This document shows, one piece after another, positions 6,829 to 14,105 of a DNA stretch of 31,346 bases. The notes below the pieces were generated by a model that was given only the letters and a program-made list of their open reading frames with translations, searched no databases and was not told the DNA's origin. Where the stretch lies: positions 598 through 31,943 of the forward strand of contig DXZN01000006.1 of the NCBI GenBank assembly GCA_019419645.1, in the 5' to 3' direction. The stretch is from Collinsella sp. GTDB taxonomy: Bacteria; Actinomycetota; Coriobacteriia; Coriobacteriales; Coriobacteriaceae. The translations under genes were made by a program, and so were the position numbers. Positions within the stretch are counted from its first letter, which is position 1. Every line of letters begins with the position of its first letter.

Positions 6829-8108
6829 ATGGTCTTAAGAATGCTTTCCGCATCAAAGAATTGCGCGAAAAGATTCTTTTTACCATAGCTATGCTCGTCG
6901 TGTACCGCATTGGTGCGCACGTTCCTGTGCCCGGCATTCCCTTCCAGGGGATGCTGGGCCTTTTCTCGACCGATAACAATTCGGTCGCCGCAGGTGCTAT
7001 GGCCCTCCTGAATCTTTTCTCTGGCGGCGCGTTGAGCTATGTGTCGGTGTTTTCGCTGGGCATCATGCCTTACATCACCAGCTCGATCATCCTCCAGATG
7101 CTCCAGGCCGTCGTGCCTTCCCTGCATGAGCTTGCCCGCGAGGGCGAGGTCGGTCAGACCAAGATTACGCAGTATTCGCGTTACCTCACCTTGGCTCTGG
7201 CAATCCTCAACTCCGTGGGTTACCTCTTCCTCTTTAAGAGCTTCGGCATCAGCTTTAATGGCGCCGGCGCTCCCGAGATCATCTTCGACCTCATGGTCGT
7301 CGGCACGCTCACTGCGGGCGCCATGCTGATCATGTGGATTGGTGAGCTCATCACCCAGCGCGGTATCGGCAATGGCATGTCGCTGATCATCTTTGCGAAC
7401 ATCATGGCCGGCCTTCCGCAGGCTATCTTCTCCAGCACCGAGGGTAATGCCGGTGGCATCATCACCATGGTGATCATCTGCGCCATCATCCTGCTGGTTA
7501 TCCCGCTGATTGTTTTCCTTGAGCGCGGCCAGCGCCGCATCCCGGTCTCCTATGCCAAGCGCGTCGTGGGCCGTCGCATGATGGGTGGCCAGACCACCTA
7601 CCTGCCCATCAAGGTCAACACCGCGGGCGTCGTGCCGATCATCTTTGCCTCGGCGCTGCTGTACTTCCCGGCTCAGATTGCCGTGTTCTTCCCCGGCATC
7701 GGCTGGATTCAGGCAGTTGCCTCTGCGCTTTCGACCGGTTGGCTCAACTGGGTGCTTAACGTTGTCCTCATCGTGTTCTTCGCGTACTTCTACACCTCCA
7801 TGGTGTTCAACCCCGATGACACGGCCGACAACCTTAAGAAGCAGGGTGGCTTTATTCCGGGCGTCCGTCCGGGTAGGGCTACCGCGGCCTACATCAAGAA
7901 CGCGCTCAACAAGATCACGCTTCCCAGCGCTGTCTTTTTGGCGCTCATCGCCATCGTGCCTTCGATCATCTTCTCCTTCACGGGTAACCATCTGATCCAG
8001 GCATTTGGCGGCACGTCCATCCTCATCATGGTCGGCGTCGTGCTCGACACGGTCGATAAGCTCGAAGGCCAGATCAAGATGTATGATTACGATGGATTCT
8101 TTAAATAG
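6822..8108 (+). CDS. secY: Protein translocase channel subunit SecY
   Basis: A 428-residue integral membrane protein with about ten hydrophobic segments, the pore of the Sec translocon; its motor SecA is encoded at the end of this window. It begins LNGLKNAFRIKELREKILFTIAMLVVYRIGAHVPVPG, as in other SecY proteins, and has the conserved cytoplasmic loops around ITQRGIGNGMSLIIFANI and ERGQRRIPVSYAKRVVGRR, with NPDDTADNLKKQGGFIPGVRPG near the C-terminal third. I took GTG at 6822 as the start because it reads straight into the conserved N-terminus and has GGAAAGG upstream; it overlaps rplO by 7 bp. Length is normal for the family. Confidence 0.97.
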   Translation: MLNGLKNAFRIKELREKILFTIAMLVVYRIGAHVPVPGIPFQGMLGLFSTDNNSVAAGAMALLNLFSGGALSYVSVFSLGIMPYITSSIILQMLQAVVPSLHELAREGEVGQTKITQYSRYLTLALAILNSVGYLFLFKSFGISFNGAGAPEIIFDLMVVGTLTAGAMLIMWIGELITQRGIGNGMSLIIFANIMAGLPQAIFSSTEGNAGGIITMVIICAIILLVIPLIVFLERGQRRIPVSYAKRVVGRRMMGGQTTYLPIKVNTAGVVPIIFASALLYFPAQIAVFFPGIGWIQAVASALSTGWLNWVLNVVLIVFFAYFYTSMVFNPDDTADNLKKQGGFIPGVRPGRATAAYIKNALNKITLPSAVFLALIAIVPSIIFSFTGNHLIQAFGGTSILIMVGVVLDTVDKLEGQIKMYDYDGFFK

Positions 8109-8126
8109 GCTAGAGGAGGATTGCTC

Positions 8127-8753
8127 ATGAACCTCGTATTGCTCGGAGCTCCGGGTGCCGGTAAGGGCACCGTCGCACAGGAGCTCGTCGCCGAGTTTGG
8201 CGTCGCTCACATTTCCACGGGCGACCTGCTGCGTGCTGCCGTCAAGGGTGGCACCGAGCTTGGTATTCAGGCTAAGAAGTACATGGACGCTGGCGAGCTC
8301 GTTCCCGACCAGCTCGTGATCGACCTTGTCAAGGAGCGCCTTGCTGCCGATGACGCCCAGCAGGGCTTCATCCTCGACGGCTTCCCGCGCAACACCGCCC
8401 AGGCTGTGACGCTCGACTCCGAGCTTTCCGCCATGGGTCGCGAGATCGACTGCGCCCTTCTGGTCGACGTGGCCCCCGAGGTCATCATCGCTCGTCTGTC
8501 TTCGCGTCGCACTTGCCGCGCCTGCGGTTACACCGGCACCGCTGCCGATGCTACCTGCCCCAAGTGCGCCGGCGAGATGTATCAGCGCGACGACGACAAG
8601 CCCGAGACCATCAAGAACCGTCTCGACGTCTACGAGAAGTCCACGAGCCCGCTCGTCGACTACTATCGTGGCCAGGGTCTGCTCAAGTCGGTCAACGGTG
8701 ACCAGGCTCGCGAGACCGTGTACGGGGATGTCAAAGAGGCTCTCGGTCTATGA
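8127..8753 (+). CDS. adk: Adenylate kinase
   Basis: A 208-residue enzyme that interconverts AMP + ATP and 2 ADP in the cytoplasm. The P-loop GAPGAGKGT is at residues 7-15, the AMP-binding segment ISTGDLLRAA follows, and DGFPRN is present. The LID domain has four cysteines (130, 133, 144, 147; CRACG and CPKC), so it is the zinc-binding type; the spacing between the Cys pairs is shorter than in Bacillus. ATG at 8127 is chosen over an in-frame TTG at 8121 because GAGGAGGA sits 7 bases before it. The secY-adk-map order is common. Its stop overlaps the map start by 4 bp (ATGA). Confidence 0.97.
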   Translation: MNLVLLGAPGAGKGTVAQELVAEFGVAHISTGDLLRAAVKGGTELGIQAKKYMDAGELVPDQLVIDLVKERLAADDAQQGFILDGFPRNTAQAVTLDSELSAMGREIDCALLVDVAPEVIIARLSSRRTCRACGYTGTAADATCPKCAGEMYQRDDDKPETIKNRLDVYEKSTSPLVDYYRGQGLLKSVNGDQARETVYGDVKEALGL

Positions 8754-9538
8754 TCAAGATTAAGTCTGCAACGCAAATCGAGCAGATGAAGAAGGCAGGA
8801 GCGCTATCTAAGATGGCGCTCCGCCACGTTGGAGCCATGGTGCGCCCTGGTGTTTCGACCTTTGAGCTCGATCAGCTCGCGGAGCAGATTATCCGTATGC
8901 ATGGCGGCACCCCGGCCTTTAAGGGTTACGGCGGGTTCCCCGGTACCATTTGCGCATCGATTAACGATGCCGTGGTCCACGGTATTCCCAACCCCGACAT
9001 GATCCTGCGCGATGGCGATATCATCTCCATCGATACGGGAGCCGTTGTCGACGGTTGGGTTGGCGATAACGCTTGGACGTTTTTTGTCGGCACACCCACG
9101 CCCGAGGCCAAGGCCCTGTGCGAGGTCACGCGCGATTGCCTTAAGGCTGCCATCGAGCAGGCTGTTCCCGGTAACCATATCGGGGATGTTGGTTACGCCG
9201 TTCAGTCCCTCGCCGAGTCTCACGGTTACGGCGTGCTTCGTGACTATGTGGGCCATGGCATTGGTCGCGTGATGCACGAGGACCCCAACGTTCCTAACTA
9301 TGGAAAGAAGGGGAGGGGCGTTCGCCTCCAGGCCGGCATGGTCATTGCCATCGAGCCGATGGTTACGATGGGTTCCAACCATGTGAGCACGGGCTCCGAC
9401 GGTTGGATTGTTACGACCAACGACCACCTGCCCGCCGCACACTACGAGAACACCGTCGCCATTACCAATGACGGTCCGGTGATTATCACCACGGATGCCC
9501 AAGGTGCTTGGTGTTCGCTCCAAGGCGGAGAAATGTAA
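8750..9538 (+). CDS. map: Methionine aminopeptidase, type I
   Basis: A 262-residue metalloprotease that removes the initiator methionine from new proteins. The dinuclear metal ligands are all visible: Asp95, Asp106, His169, Glu202 and Glu233, with the conserved substrate-side His77 in NDAVVHGIPN. The GHGIGRVMHEDPNVPNYG signature confirms the family. It lacks the N-terminal zinc finger of longer forms. It starts inside the adk stop codon (ATGA overlap), so the two are translationally coupled. A new candidate promoter follows before infA. Confidence 0.97.
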   Translation: MIKIKSATQIEQMKKAGALSKMALRHVGAMVRPGVSTFELDQLAEQIIRMHGGTPAFKGYGGFPGTICASINDAVVHGIPNPDMILRDGDIISIDTGAVVDGWVGDNAWTFFVGTPTPEAKALCEVTRDCLKAAIEQAVPGNHIGDVGYAVQSLAESHGYGVLRDYVGHGIGRVMHEDPNVPNYGKKGRGVRLQAGMVIAIEPMVTMGSNHVSTGSDGWIVTTNDHLPAAHYENTVAITNDGPVIITTDAQGAWCSLQGGEM

Positions 9539-9574
9539 CAAGTTCCACTTAGTTGTGGAGCCATTACGAAGTTA

Positions 9575-9603
9575 TTACGATGCGTGCATACGTGTTGTAG
9601 AAT
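9575..9603 (+). promoter_or_regulatory. Candidate internal promoter for infA and the alpha operon
   Basis: TTACGA (9575-9580) and TAGAAT (9598-9603) are separated by exactly 17 bp in the AT-richer 100-bp gap after map. This would start transcription about 35 bp before infA and let the infA-rpmJ-rpsM-rpsK-rpsD-rpoA-rplQ genes be expressed apart from the spc genes. Confidence 0.5.
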
Positions 9604-9642
9604 ACTCAATCGCTGTCGTTTTCTAGAGAAAGATGATTGCTT

Positions 9643-9861
9643 GTGAAGAAGGAAGACGCAATTGAGCTCGAGGGTACGGTAAAGGAACCGCTGCCCAATG
9701 CCATGTTTAAGGTCGAGCTCGAGAACGGTCATTCGGTTCTGTGCAACATTTCTGGCAAGATCCGAATGAATTACATCCGTATTCTCCCCGGTGACAGGGT
9801 TGTCGTGGAGCTTTCCCCGTACGACCTGACCCGCGGCCGCATCACCTATCGCTACAAATAG
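9643..9861 (+). CDS. infA: Translation initiation factor IF-1
   Basis: A 72-residue OB-fold protein that binds the 30S A site during initiation. The sequence KKEDAIELEGTVKEPLPNAMFKVELENGH followed by ISGKIRMNYIRILPGDRV and LTRGRITYRYK is typical. I chose GTG at 9643, giving the standard 72 residues beginning MKKEDAIE; an in-frame TTG at 9637 would add two residues. The upstream AGAGAAAG is a weak ribosome binding site for either choice. Confidence 0.96.
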   Translation: MKKEDAIELEGTVKEPLPNAMFKVELENGHSVLCNISGKIRMNYIRILPGDRVVVELSPYDLTRGRITYRYK

Positions 9862-10011
9862 CGGCACGCATACGCGCACTCCATTTCCGACTGCAGGCTT
9901 AGCTCAACCTACGGTCGGATTGTGTGTGAAGACCAGCCATAGTTTTAAACGCCTGCGGCTGGGCGAGTAGATAGTAGGGAAGTAGTTTGAGCGCTACCGA
10001 AAGGAAGAACG

Positions 10012-10125
10012 ATGAAGGTACGTCCTTCGGTCAAGAAGATGTGCGATAAGTGCAAAATCATTAGGCGCCATGGCAAGGTCCTCGTCATTTGCGAGAACCC
10101 CCGTCATAAGCAGCGTCAGGGTTAA
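10012..10125 (+). CDS. rpmJ: 50S ribosomal protein L36
   Basis: A 37-residue L36, the smallest ribosomal protein. It reads MKVRPSVKKMCDKCKII and ends NPRHKQRQG; Cys11, Cys14, Cys27 and His32 form the zinc site of the C+ type. AAGGAAG lies just before the ATG. The 150-bp gap from infA is long for this operon and shows no clear structure to me. rpsM starts 14 bp after the stop. Confidence 0.96.
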   Translation: MKVRPSVKKMCDKCKIIRRHGKVLVICENPRHKQRQG

Positions 10126-10139
10126 GAGAGGAGACTACG

Positions 10140-10514
10140 TTGGCCCGTATTAATGGTGTCGACCTCCCGCGTGAGAAGCGCGTTGAGATCGGTCTGACCT
10201 ACATTTACGGCATCGGCCGCACCACTGCGACGAAGATCTGCGTCGAGTGCAACGTTAACGTGGATACGCGCGTTAAGGACCTCACCGAGGATGAGGTTAA
10301 CGCCATCCGTGATTATATCGATAAGAACCAGATCATGGTTGAGGGCGACCTCCGCCGTGAGCGCAACCAGAACGTCAAGCGCCTTATGGACATCGGCTGC
10401 AACCGCGGCCTTCGTCACCGCAAGGGCCTCCCGGTCCGCGGCCAGCGCACCCACACTAACGCTCGTACCCGCAAGGGCCCGAAGCGTCAGATCGGTGCTA
10501 AGAAGAAGAAATAA
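10140..10514 (+). CDS. rpsM: 30S ribosomal protein S13
   Basis: A 124-residue S13 of the 30S head, which contacts the 50S subunit and P-site tRNA. The N-terminus ARINGVDLPREKRVEIGLTYIYGIGRTTA, the RDYIDKNQIMVEGDLRRE segment and the C-terminal RGLRHRKGLPVRGQRTHTNARTRKGP signature are all present, with a lysine tail. The start is TTG at 10140, with GAGAGGAG upstream; a TTG start is less common for a highly expressed ribosomal gene, but no other start fits the conserved N-terminus. Confidence 0.97.
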   Translation: MARINGVDLPREKRVEIGLTYIYGIGRTTATKICVECNVNVDTRVKDLTEDEVNAIRDYIDKNQIMVEGDLRRERNQNVKRLMDIGCNRGLRHRKGLPVRGQRTHTNARTRKGPKRQIGAKKKK

Positions 10515-10528
10515 GGAGCGCTAGATAG

Positions 10529-10933
10529 ATGGCTACTGCTAAGAAGAACGTTCGCGCTGCCCGTCTGAAGCGCGCGGACCGTAAGAACATTTCCGTGGGC
10601 CAGGCTCACATTCGTTCTACGTTCAACAACACGATCGTTTCGATCACCGATCCCCAGGGCAACGTCATTTCCTGGAAGTCGGCTGGCCAGGTGGGCTTCA
10701 AGGGCTCCCGTAAGTCCACGCCGTTCGCTGCCCAGATGGCTGCCGAGGCTGCTGCCAAGCAGGCCATGGAGCACGGTATGAAGAAGGTTTCCGTCTTCGT
10801 CAAGGGCCCCGGCTCCGGTCGTGAGACCGCCATTCGCTCCCTCCAGGCTGCTGGCCTCGAGGTCTCGAGCATCCAGGACAAGACCCCCATTCCGCACAAC
10901 GGCTGCCGCCCCAAGAAGCGTCGCCGCGTGTAA
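10529..10933 (+). CDS. rpsK: 30S ribosomal protein S11
   Basis: A 134-residue S11 of the 30S platform. The stretch GQAHIRSTFNNTIVSITD, the AAEAAAKQAMEHGMKKVSV core and the C-terminal signature DKTPIPHNGCRPKKRRRV are diagnostic. AAGGAG is upstream of the ATG, which lies 14 bp after rpsM. The basic N-terminal extension (about 20 residues) is common in this family. Confidence 0.98.
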   Translation: MATAKKNVRAARLKRADRKNISVGQAHIRSTFNNTIVSITDPQGNVISWKSAGQVGFKGSRKSTPFAAQMAAEAAAKQAMEHGMKKVSVFVKGPGSGRETAIRSLQAAGLEVSSIQDKTPIPHNGCRPKKRRRV

Positions 10934-10952
10934 CTGAAAGGATCGTATCAAT

Positions 10953-11549
10953 ATGGCAATCGACAGGACTCCTGTTCTTAAGCGCTGCCGTCAGCTCGGG
11001 ATCGATCCCGCTGAGCTCGGTTACAGCAGCAAGAAGGAATCTATCCGTCAGCCCAAGCGCCGTCGCAAGGAATCTGAGTACGGCATGCAGCTGCGCGAGA
11101 AGCAGAAGGTCAAGTTCATCTATGGCGTTCTGGAGAAGCAGTTCCACGGCTACTTCAACAAGGCCCGCAAGATGAACGGCGTCACCGGTGAGAACCTCAT
11201 GATCATCCTTGAGTCTCGCCTCGACAACGTCGTCTTCCGTCTTGGCTTCGCCCGCACCCGCAAAGAGGCTCGTCAGTCCGTCCGTCACGGTCACTTCACC
11301 GTGAACGGCAAGCGCGTGGACATCCCGTCCTACCGCGTCAAGGCCGGCGACGTCGTCGCTGTCGGCGAGAAGTTCCGTGACCTCCTCCCCATCAAGGAGG
11401 CTCTGATTTCCTCCGAGCGCTTTGAGGTCCCTGGCTGGCTCGAGGTCGATATCGAGAAGCTGTCTGGTAACGTGCTCGCTCTGCCGACGCGTGAGCAGAT
11501 CAGCGGTGATATCAACGAGCAGCTCATCGTCGAGCTCTACTCTAAGTAG
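10953..11549 (+). CDS. rpsD: 30S ribosomal protein S4, zinc-free form
   Basis: A 198-residue S4, which nucleates 30S assembly by binding 16S rRNA. The S4 RNA-binding domain is at about residues 90-150 (ESRLDNVVFRLGFARTRKEARQSVRHGHFTVNGKRVDIPSYRV). The N-terminal zinc-binding cysteine cluster of C+ forms is missing; only one Cys is present there. AAGGAT lies upstream of the ATG. In E. coli S4 represses the alpha operon, so a control site is possible here, but I cannot point to a pseudoknot. Confidence 0.97.
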   Translation: MAIDRTPVLKRCRQLGIDPAELGYSSKKESIRQPKRRRKESEYGMQLREKQKVKFIYGVLEKQFHGYFNKARKMNGVTGENLMIILESRLDNVVFRLGFARTRKEARQSVRHGHFTVNGKRVDIPSYRVKAGDVVAVGEKFRDLLPIKEALISSERFEVPGWLEVDIEKLSGNVLALPTREQISGDINEQLIVELYSK

Positions 11550-11581
11550 TCCATCCGGGCTGCTGAGGCTGGAGGTAATAC

Positions 11582-12523
11582 ATGTCAGAATTCATTAGGC
11601 CTCAGGTTCAGGTCGAAGAGATCAACGAGACGTCTGCTCGTGTCTCCGTCGAGCCGCTCGAGCGTGGCTACGGCGATACGCTGGGTAACTCCCTTCGTCG
11701 CGTTCTTCTGTCCTCGCTCGAGGGTGCCGCCGTCGAGGCTATTCAGATCGATGGTGCGCAGCACGAGTTCATGACCATCCCTAACATGGTCGAGGATGTC
11801 ACCGACATCGTCCTGAATGTCAAGGGTCTTGTCTTCAGGGCTCTCGGCACGACCGACGAGGCGACCGCCACCATCTCGGTTGACGGCCCCTGCGAGGTCA
11901 CCGGTGCGGACTTCTTTATTCCGTCCGAGTTTGAGCTGGTCAACCCCGAGCAGCACATCGCTACGCTCACCGAGGGTGGCCATCTCACCATGAGCATGCG
12001 CATCGGCTATGGCCGCGGCTATGTTTCTGGCGAGGCCAACAAGCGCGACAACGATCCCATCGGTGTGATCCATGTCGACTCGCTGTACTCGCCGGTTTCC
12101 CGTTGCGCCAAGCTCGTTGAGGCTTGCCGTGTCGGTCAGCATACCGACTACGACCGCCTTGTCCTCGAGATCGAGACCAACGGCTCCATCGCCCCGCGCG
12201 ACGCCGTGGTCCAGGCTGCCAATATCATCAACCAGCATATGGCCGCCTTTATGAACCTTGCCGAGACCCCCGAGGTCGAGGAGGAGGCTTCGATCTTCGC
12301 TCCCGAGGTCACCAACGACAACGCCGAGCTGGACAAGCAGATCGAGGATCTGGACCTTTCCGTCCGTTCCTACAACTGCCTTAAGCGCGCCAGCATTCAC
12401 TCGGTCCGTCAGCTCGTTGAGTTCTCGGAGAACGATCTGCTCAACATCCGTAATTTCGGTGTTAAGTCGATCGAGGAAGTGAAGGACAAGCTTGAGTCCA
12501 TGGGCCTGAGCCTGAAGGCTTAA
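11582..12523 (+). CDS. rpoA: DNA-directed RNA polymerase subunit alpha
   Basis: A 313-residue alpha subunit. The N-terminal assembly domain (to about residue 230) has the family's LERGYGDTLGNSLRRVLLSSLEGAAVEAIQIDGAQHEF and the VNPEQHIATL and GRGYV stretches. After a linker, the C-terminal helix-hairpin-helix domain reads LDLSVRSYNCLKRASIHSVRQLVE then LLNIRNFGVKSIEEVKDKLESMGL; it contacts UP-element DNA and activators. GGAGG precedes the ATG. It lies in the usual place between rpsD and rplQ. Confidence 0.98.
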   Translation: MSEFIRPQVQVEEINETSARVSVEPLERGYGDTLGNSLRRVLLSSLEGAAVEAIQIDGAQHEFMTIPNMVEDVTDIVLNVKGLVFRALGTTDEATATISVDGPCEVTGADFFIPSEFELVNPEQHIATLTEGGHLTMSMRIGYGRGYVSGEANKRDNDPIGVIHVDSLYSPVSRCAKLVEACRVGQHTDYDRLVLEIETNGSIAPRDAVVQAANIINQHMAAFMNLAETPEVEEEASIFAPEVTNDNAELDKQIEDLDLSVRSYNCLKRASIHSVRQLVEFSENDLLNIRNFGVKSIEEVKDKLESMGLSLKA

Positions 12524-12553
12524 TGCTTCGCATATTTGAGGAGAAACTAGACC

Positions 12554-13036
12554 ATGCGTCACAACGTTAAGAAGGGCCTGAAGCTCGGCACCGATGCGAG
12601 CCACACCAAGGCCATGAAGAAGAGCCTTGCTAAGGCCCTCTTCGAGAACGACCGCATCAAGACCACCGAGACCCGCGCTAAGGCGCTGCGTTCGGTCGTC
12701 GATCCGATCATCACTTGGGCCAAGAAGGGCGACCTGCACTCTCGTCGTCTGGCTATCGCCAAGCTCGGCGATAAGCAGCTCGTTGCCGAGATCTTCGACA
12801 AGGCTGCTCAGGGCATGTGGCAGGACCGCAACGGCGGTTACACCCGCATCATGAAGCTCGGTAACCGTAAGGGCGACAACGCTCCCATCGTTATCATGGA
12901 GCTCGTCACCGAGCCTTGCACGCCTAAGGCCAAGAAGGCTGCTCCGGCCCCCAAGAAGGCCGCTGCTCCCAAGAAGGTCGAGGCTGTCGAGGAGACCGCT
13001 GCCGAGGAGGCTCCTGCTGAGGAGACCGCTGAGTAG
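12554..13036 (+). CDS. rplQ: 50S ribosomal protein L17 with an Ala/Pro/Lys/Glu-rich tail
   Basis: A 160-residue L17. Residues 1-120 form the normal domain (MRHNVKKGLKLGTDASHTKAMKKSL, ENDRIKTTETRAKALR, RNGGYTRIMKLGNRKGDNAPI). Residues 121-160 are a low-complexity tail, first basic (PKAKKAAPAPKK) then acidic (AEEAPAEETAE), not found in the basic family unit of about 117-120 residues. A similar tail is on L31 in this window. It ends the operon: a perfect terminator hairpin starts 27 bp after the stop codon. The stop codon TAG is also part of a candidate -35 box for truA. Confidence 0.97.
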   Translation: MRHNVKKGLKLGTDASHTKAMKKSLAKALFENDRIKTTETRAKALRSVVDPIITWAKKGDLHSRRLAIAKLGDKQLVAEIFDKAAQGMWQDRNGGYTRIMKLGNRKGDNAPIVIMELVTEPCTPKAKKAAPAPKKAAAPKKVEAVEETAAEEAPAEETAE

Positions 13037-13061
13037 ACATTCCGTCTGCATAGGCTATATT
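13034..13061 (+). promoter_or_regulatory. Candidate truA promoter overlapping the rplQ stop codon
   Basis: TAGACA (13034-13039) matches five of six bases of the -35 consensus and lies 16 bp before TATATT (13056-13061). Transcription would begin about 13067-13070, inside the 5' arm of the rplQ terminator hairpin, so that arm would be mostly missing from the new transcript. Confidence 0.55.
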
Positions 13062-13062
13062 C

Positions 13063-13093
13063 GAGGGGTACGTTCGCGTACCCCTCTTTTTTT
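13063..13093 (+). terminator. Rho-independent terminator of the ribosomal operon
   Basis: GAGGGGTACG (13063-13072) and CGTACCCCTC (13077-13086) form a perfect 10-bp stem closed by a TTCG tetraloop, followed by seven T. This is the strongest terminator in the window and ends the rplQ transcript. Confidence 0.93.
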
Positions 13094-13128
13094 GTCGCGA
13101 TACCGTTGCTTGTTTGTTGGGAGCGCCC

Positions 13129-13953
13129 ATGACTGCGCCGTCTGATTTCAATTCGATTTCCGAGCTTGACGCCACGCTCGTATTTCGCGTGGCCTATGAT
13201 GGCTCGTCGTATAGCGGATTTGCCGAGCAGCCGGGACAGACGACGGTTGCGGGTGAGCTACGTCGAGCCATCGAGACGCTGCTTCGCCGCCCGATCGATC
13301 TGACGTGTGCGGGGCGTACCGATGCCGGCGTGCATGCCGTGGCTCAGTACATCAGCGTGCCCGTTACGGACGCTGAGCTCGCGTGTACGCGCCGTAGGTG
13401 GCTGAGGGCTATGGATGCCCTCCTGCCCAAAGATATCGCCATAAACGAGGTCTACAAGGCCCGTAGGGGCTTTTCTGCCCGCTTTGACGCGCGGTCCCGT
13501 ACGTATACGTACCGTATTGCCGATCGCGATGCGCGCCCCGTGCTCTCGCGCGGTGCGGTGTGGTGGCATCGCTATCCCCTCGACGTCGATGCGATGGCGG
13601 CCGCCTGCCCTGCGCTTTTGGGCGAGCAGGACTTTAAGAGCTTTTGCAAGGTTGCCTCTGCTGTGGGCAAGCCCACGCACCGCTGCGTGATGCGTGCGGA
13701 GTTTGGCCACGAGGTCGCTTTTGGCGAGGATATCCTGACCTTCACTATCGAGGGCAATGCGTTTTTGCACTCGATGGTGCGTACCATTGTAGGAACGCTC
13801 GTGGAGATTGGCATGCATCGTCGCGATCCCCAGTGGATGCGCGAGGTTATTGACGCCCGTGACCGAACCGCTGCGGGTCCCACGGCGCCTGCCTGCGGCC
13901 TTACGTTTATGGGTGTGGATTACGGCCCCGACGAGCTTGTCGTTCTCGACTAG
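13129..13953 (+). CDS. truA: tRNA pseudouridine(38-40) synthase TruA
   Basis: A 274-residue TruA, which makes pseudouridine at positions 38-40 of tRNA anticodon arms. The catalytic aspartate is Asp65 in CAGRTDAGVHA; other family stretches are YDGSSYSGFAEQPGQTTV, FSARFDARSRTYTYRI, FKSFCK and FLHSMVRTIVGTLVEIG. ATG at 13129 is chosen because GGGAG ends 5 bases upstream; an in-frame TTG at 13114 is less likely. The ATG is only 36 bp past the rplQ terminator, so expression depends on read-through or on the candidate promoter at 13034-13061. truA after rplQ is a common order. Confidence 0.95.
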   Translation: MTAPSDFNSISELDATLVFRVAYDGSSYSGFAEQPGQTTVAGELRRAIETLLRRPIDLTCAGRTDAGVHAVAQYISVPVTDAELACTRRRWLRAMDALLPKDIAINEVYKARRGFSARFDARSRTYTYRIADRDARPVLSRGAVWWHRYPLDVDAMAAACPALLGEQDFKSFCKVASAVGKPTHRCVMRAEFGHEVAFGEDILTFTIEGNAFLHSMVRTIVGTLVEIGMHRRDPQWMREVIDARDRTAAGPTAPACGLTFMGVDYGPDELVVLD

Positions 13954-14005
13954 GGGAGTGCTCGGCGCGTCTGTGCCTTGCACATACTATGTGTGAGCTG
14001 CGCGT

Positions 14006-14034
14006 GTGCAACATCTGTTCTTGGCGTGCAACAT
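14006..14034. promoter_or_regulatory. Paired direct repeats upstream of the glycosyltransferase gene
   Basis: GTGCAACAT occurs at 14006-14014 and again at 14026-14034, 20 bp apart (two helical turns), and each is followed shortly by GTT. This spacing suits a DNA-binding protein, and a TATAGC that could be a -10 box lies at 14055-14060. Both repeats are short, so chance is possible. Confidence 0.25.
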
Positions 14035-14105
14035 GTTAGGCGGCTCGTTGCTTTTATAGCTCGGGTGTACCATGAACGACAGTTTGATTTGGTGCTATCG
14101 AGAGG

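Noticed and set aside
9862..10011. Possible small gene or extra promoter in the 150-bp gap between infA and rpmJ
   Set aside because: No start codon with a ribosome binding site, no convincing -35/-10 pair and no stable stem were found.
11585..13051. Long minus-strand open frame opposite rpoA and rplQ, with similar ones opposite secY and the early ribosomal genes
   Set aside because: Shadows of conserved genes on the other strand, without start signals or domains.
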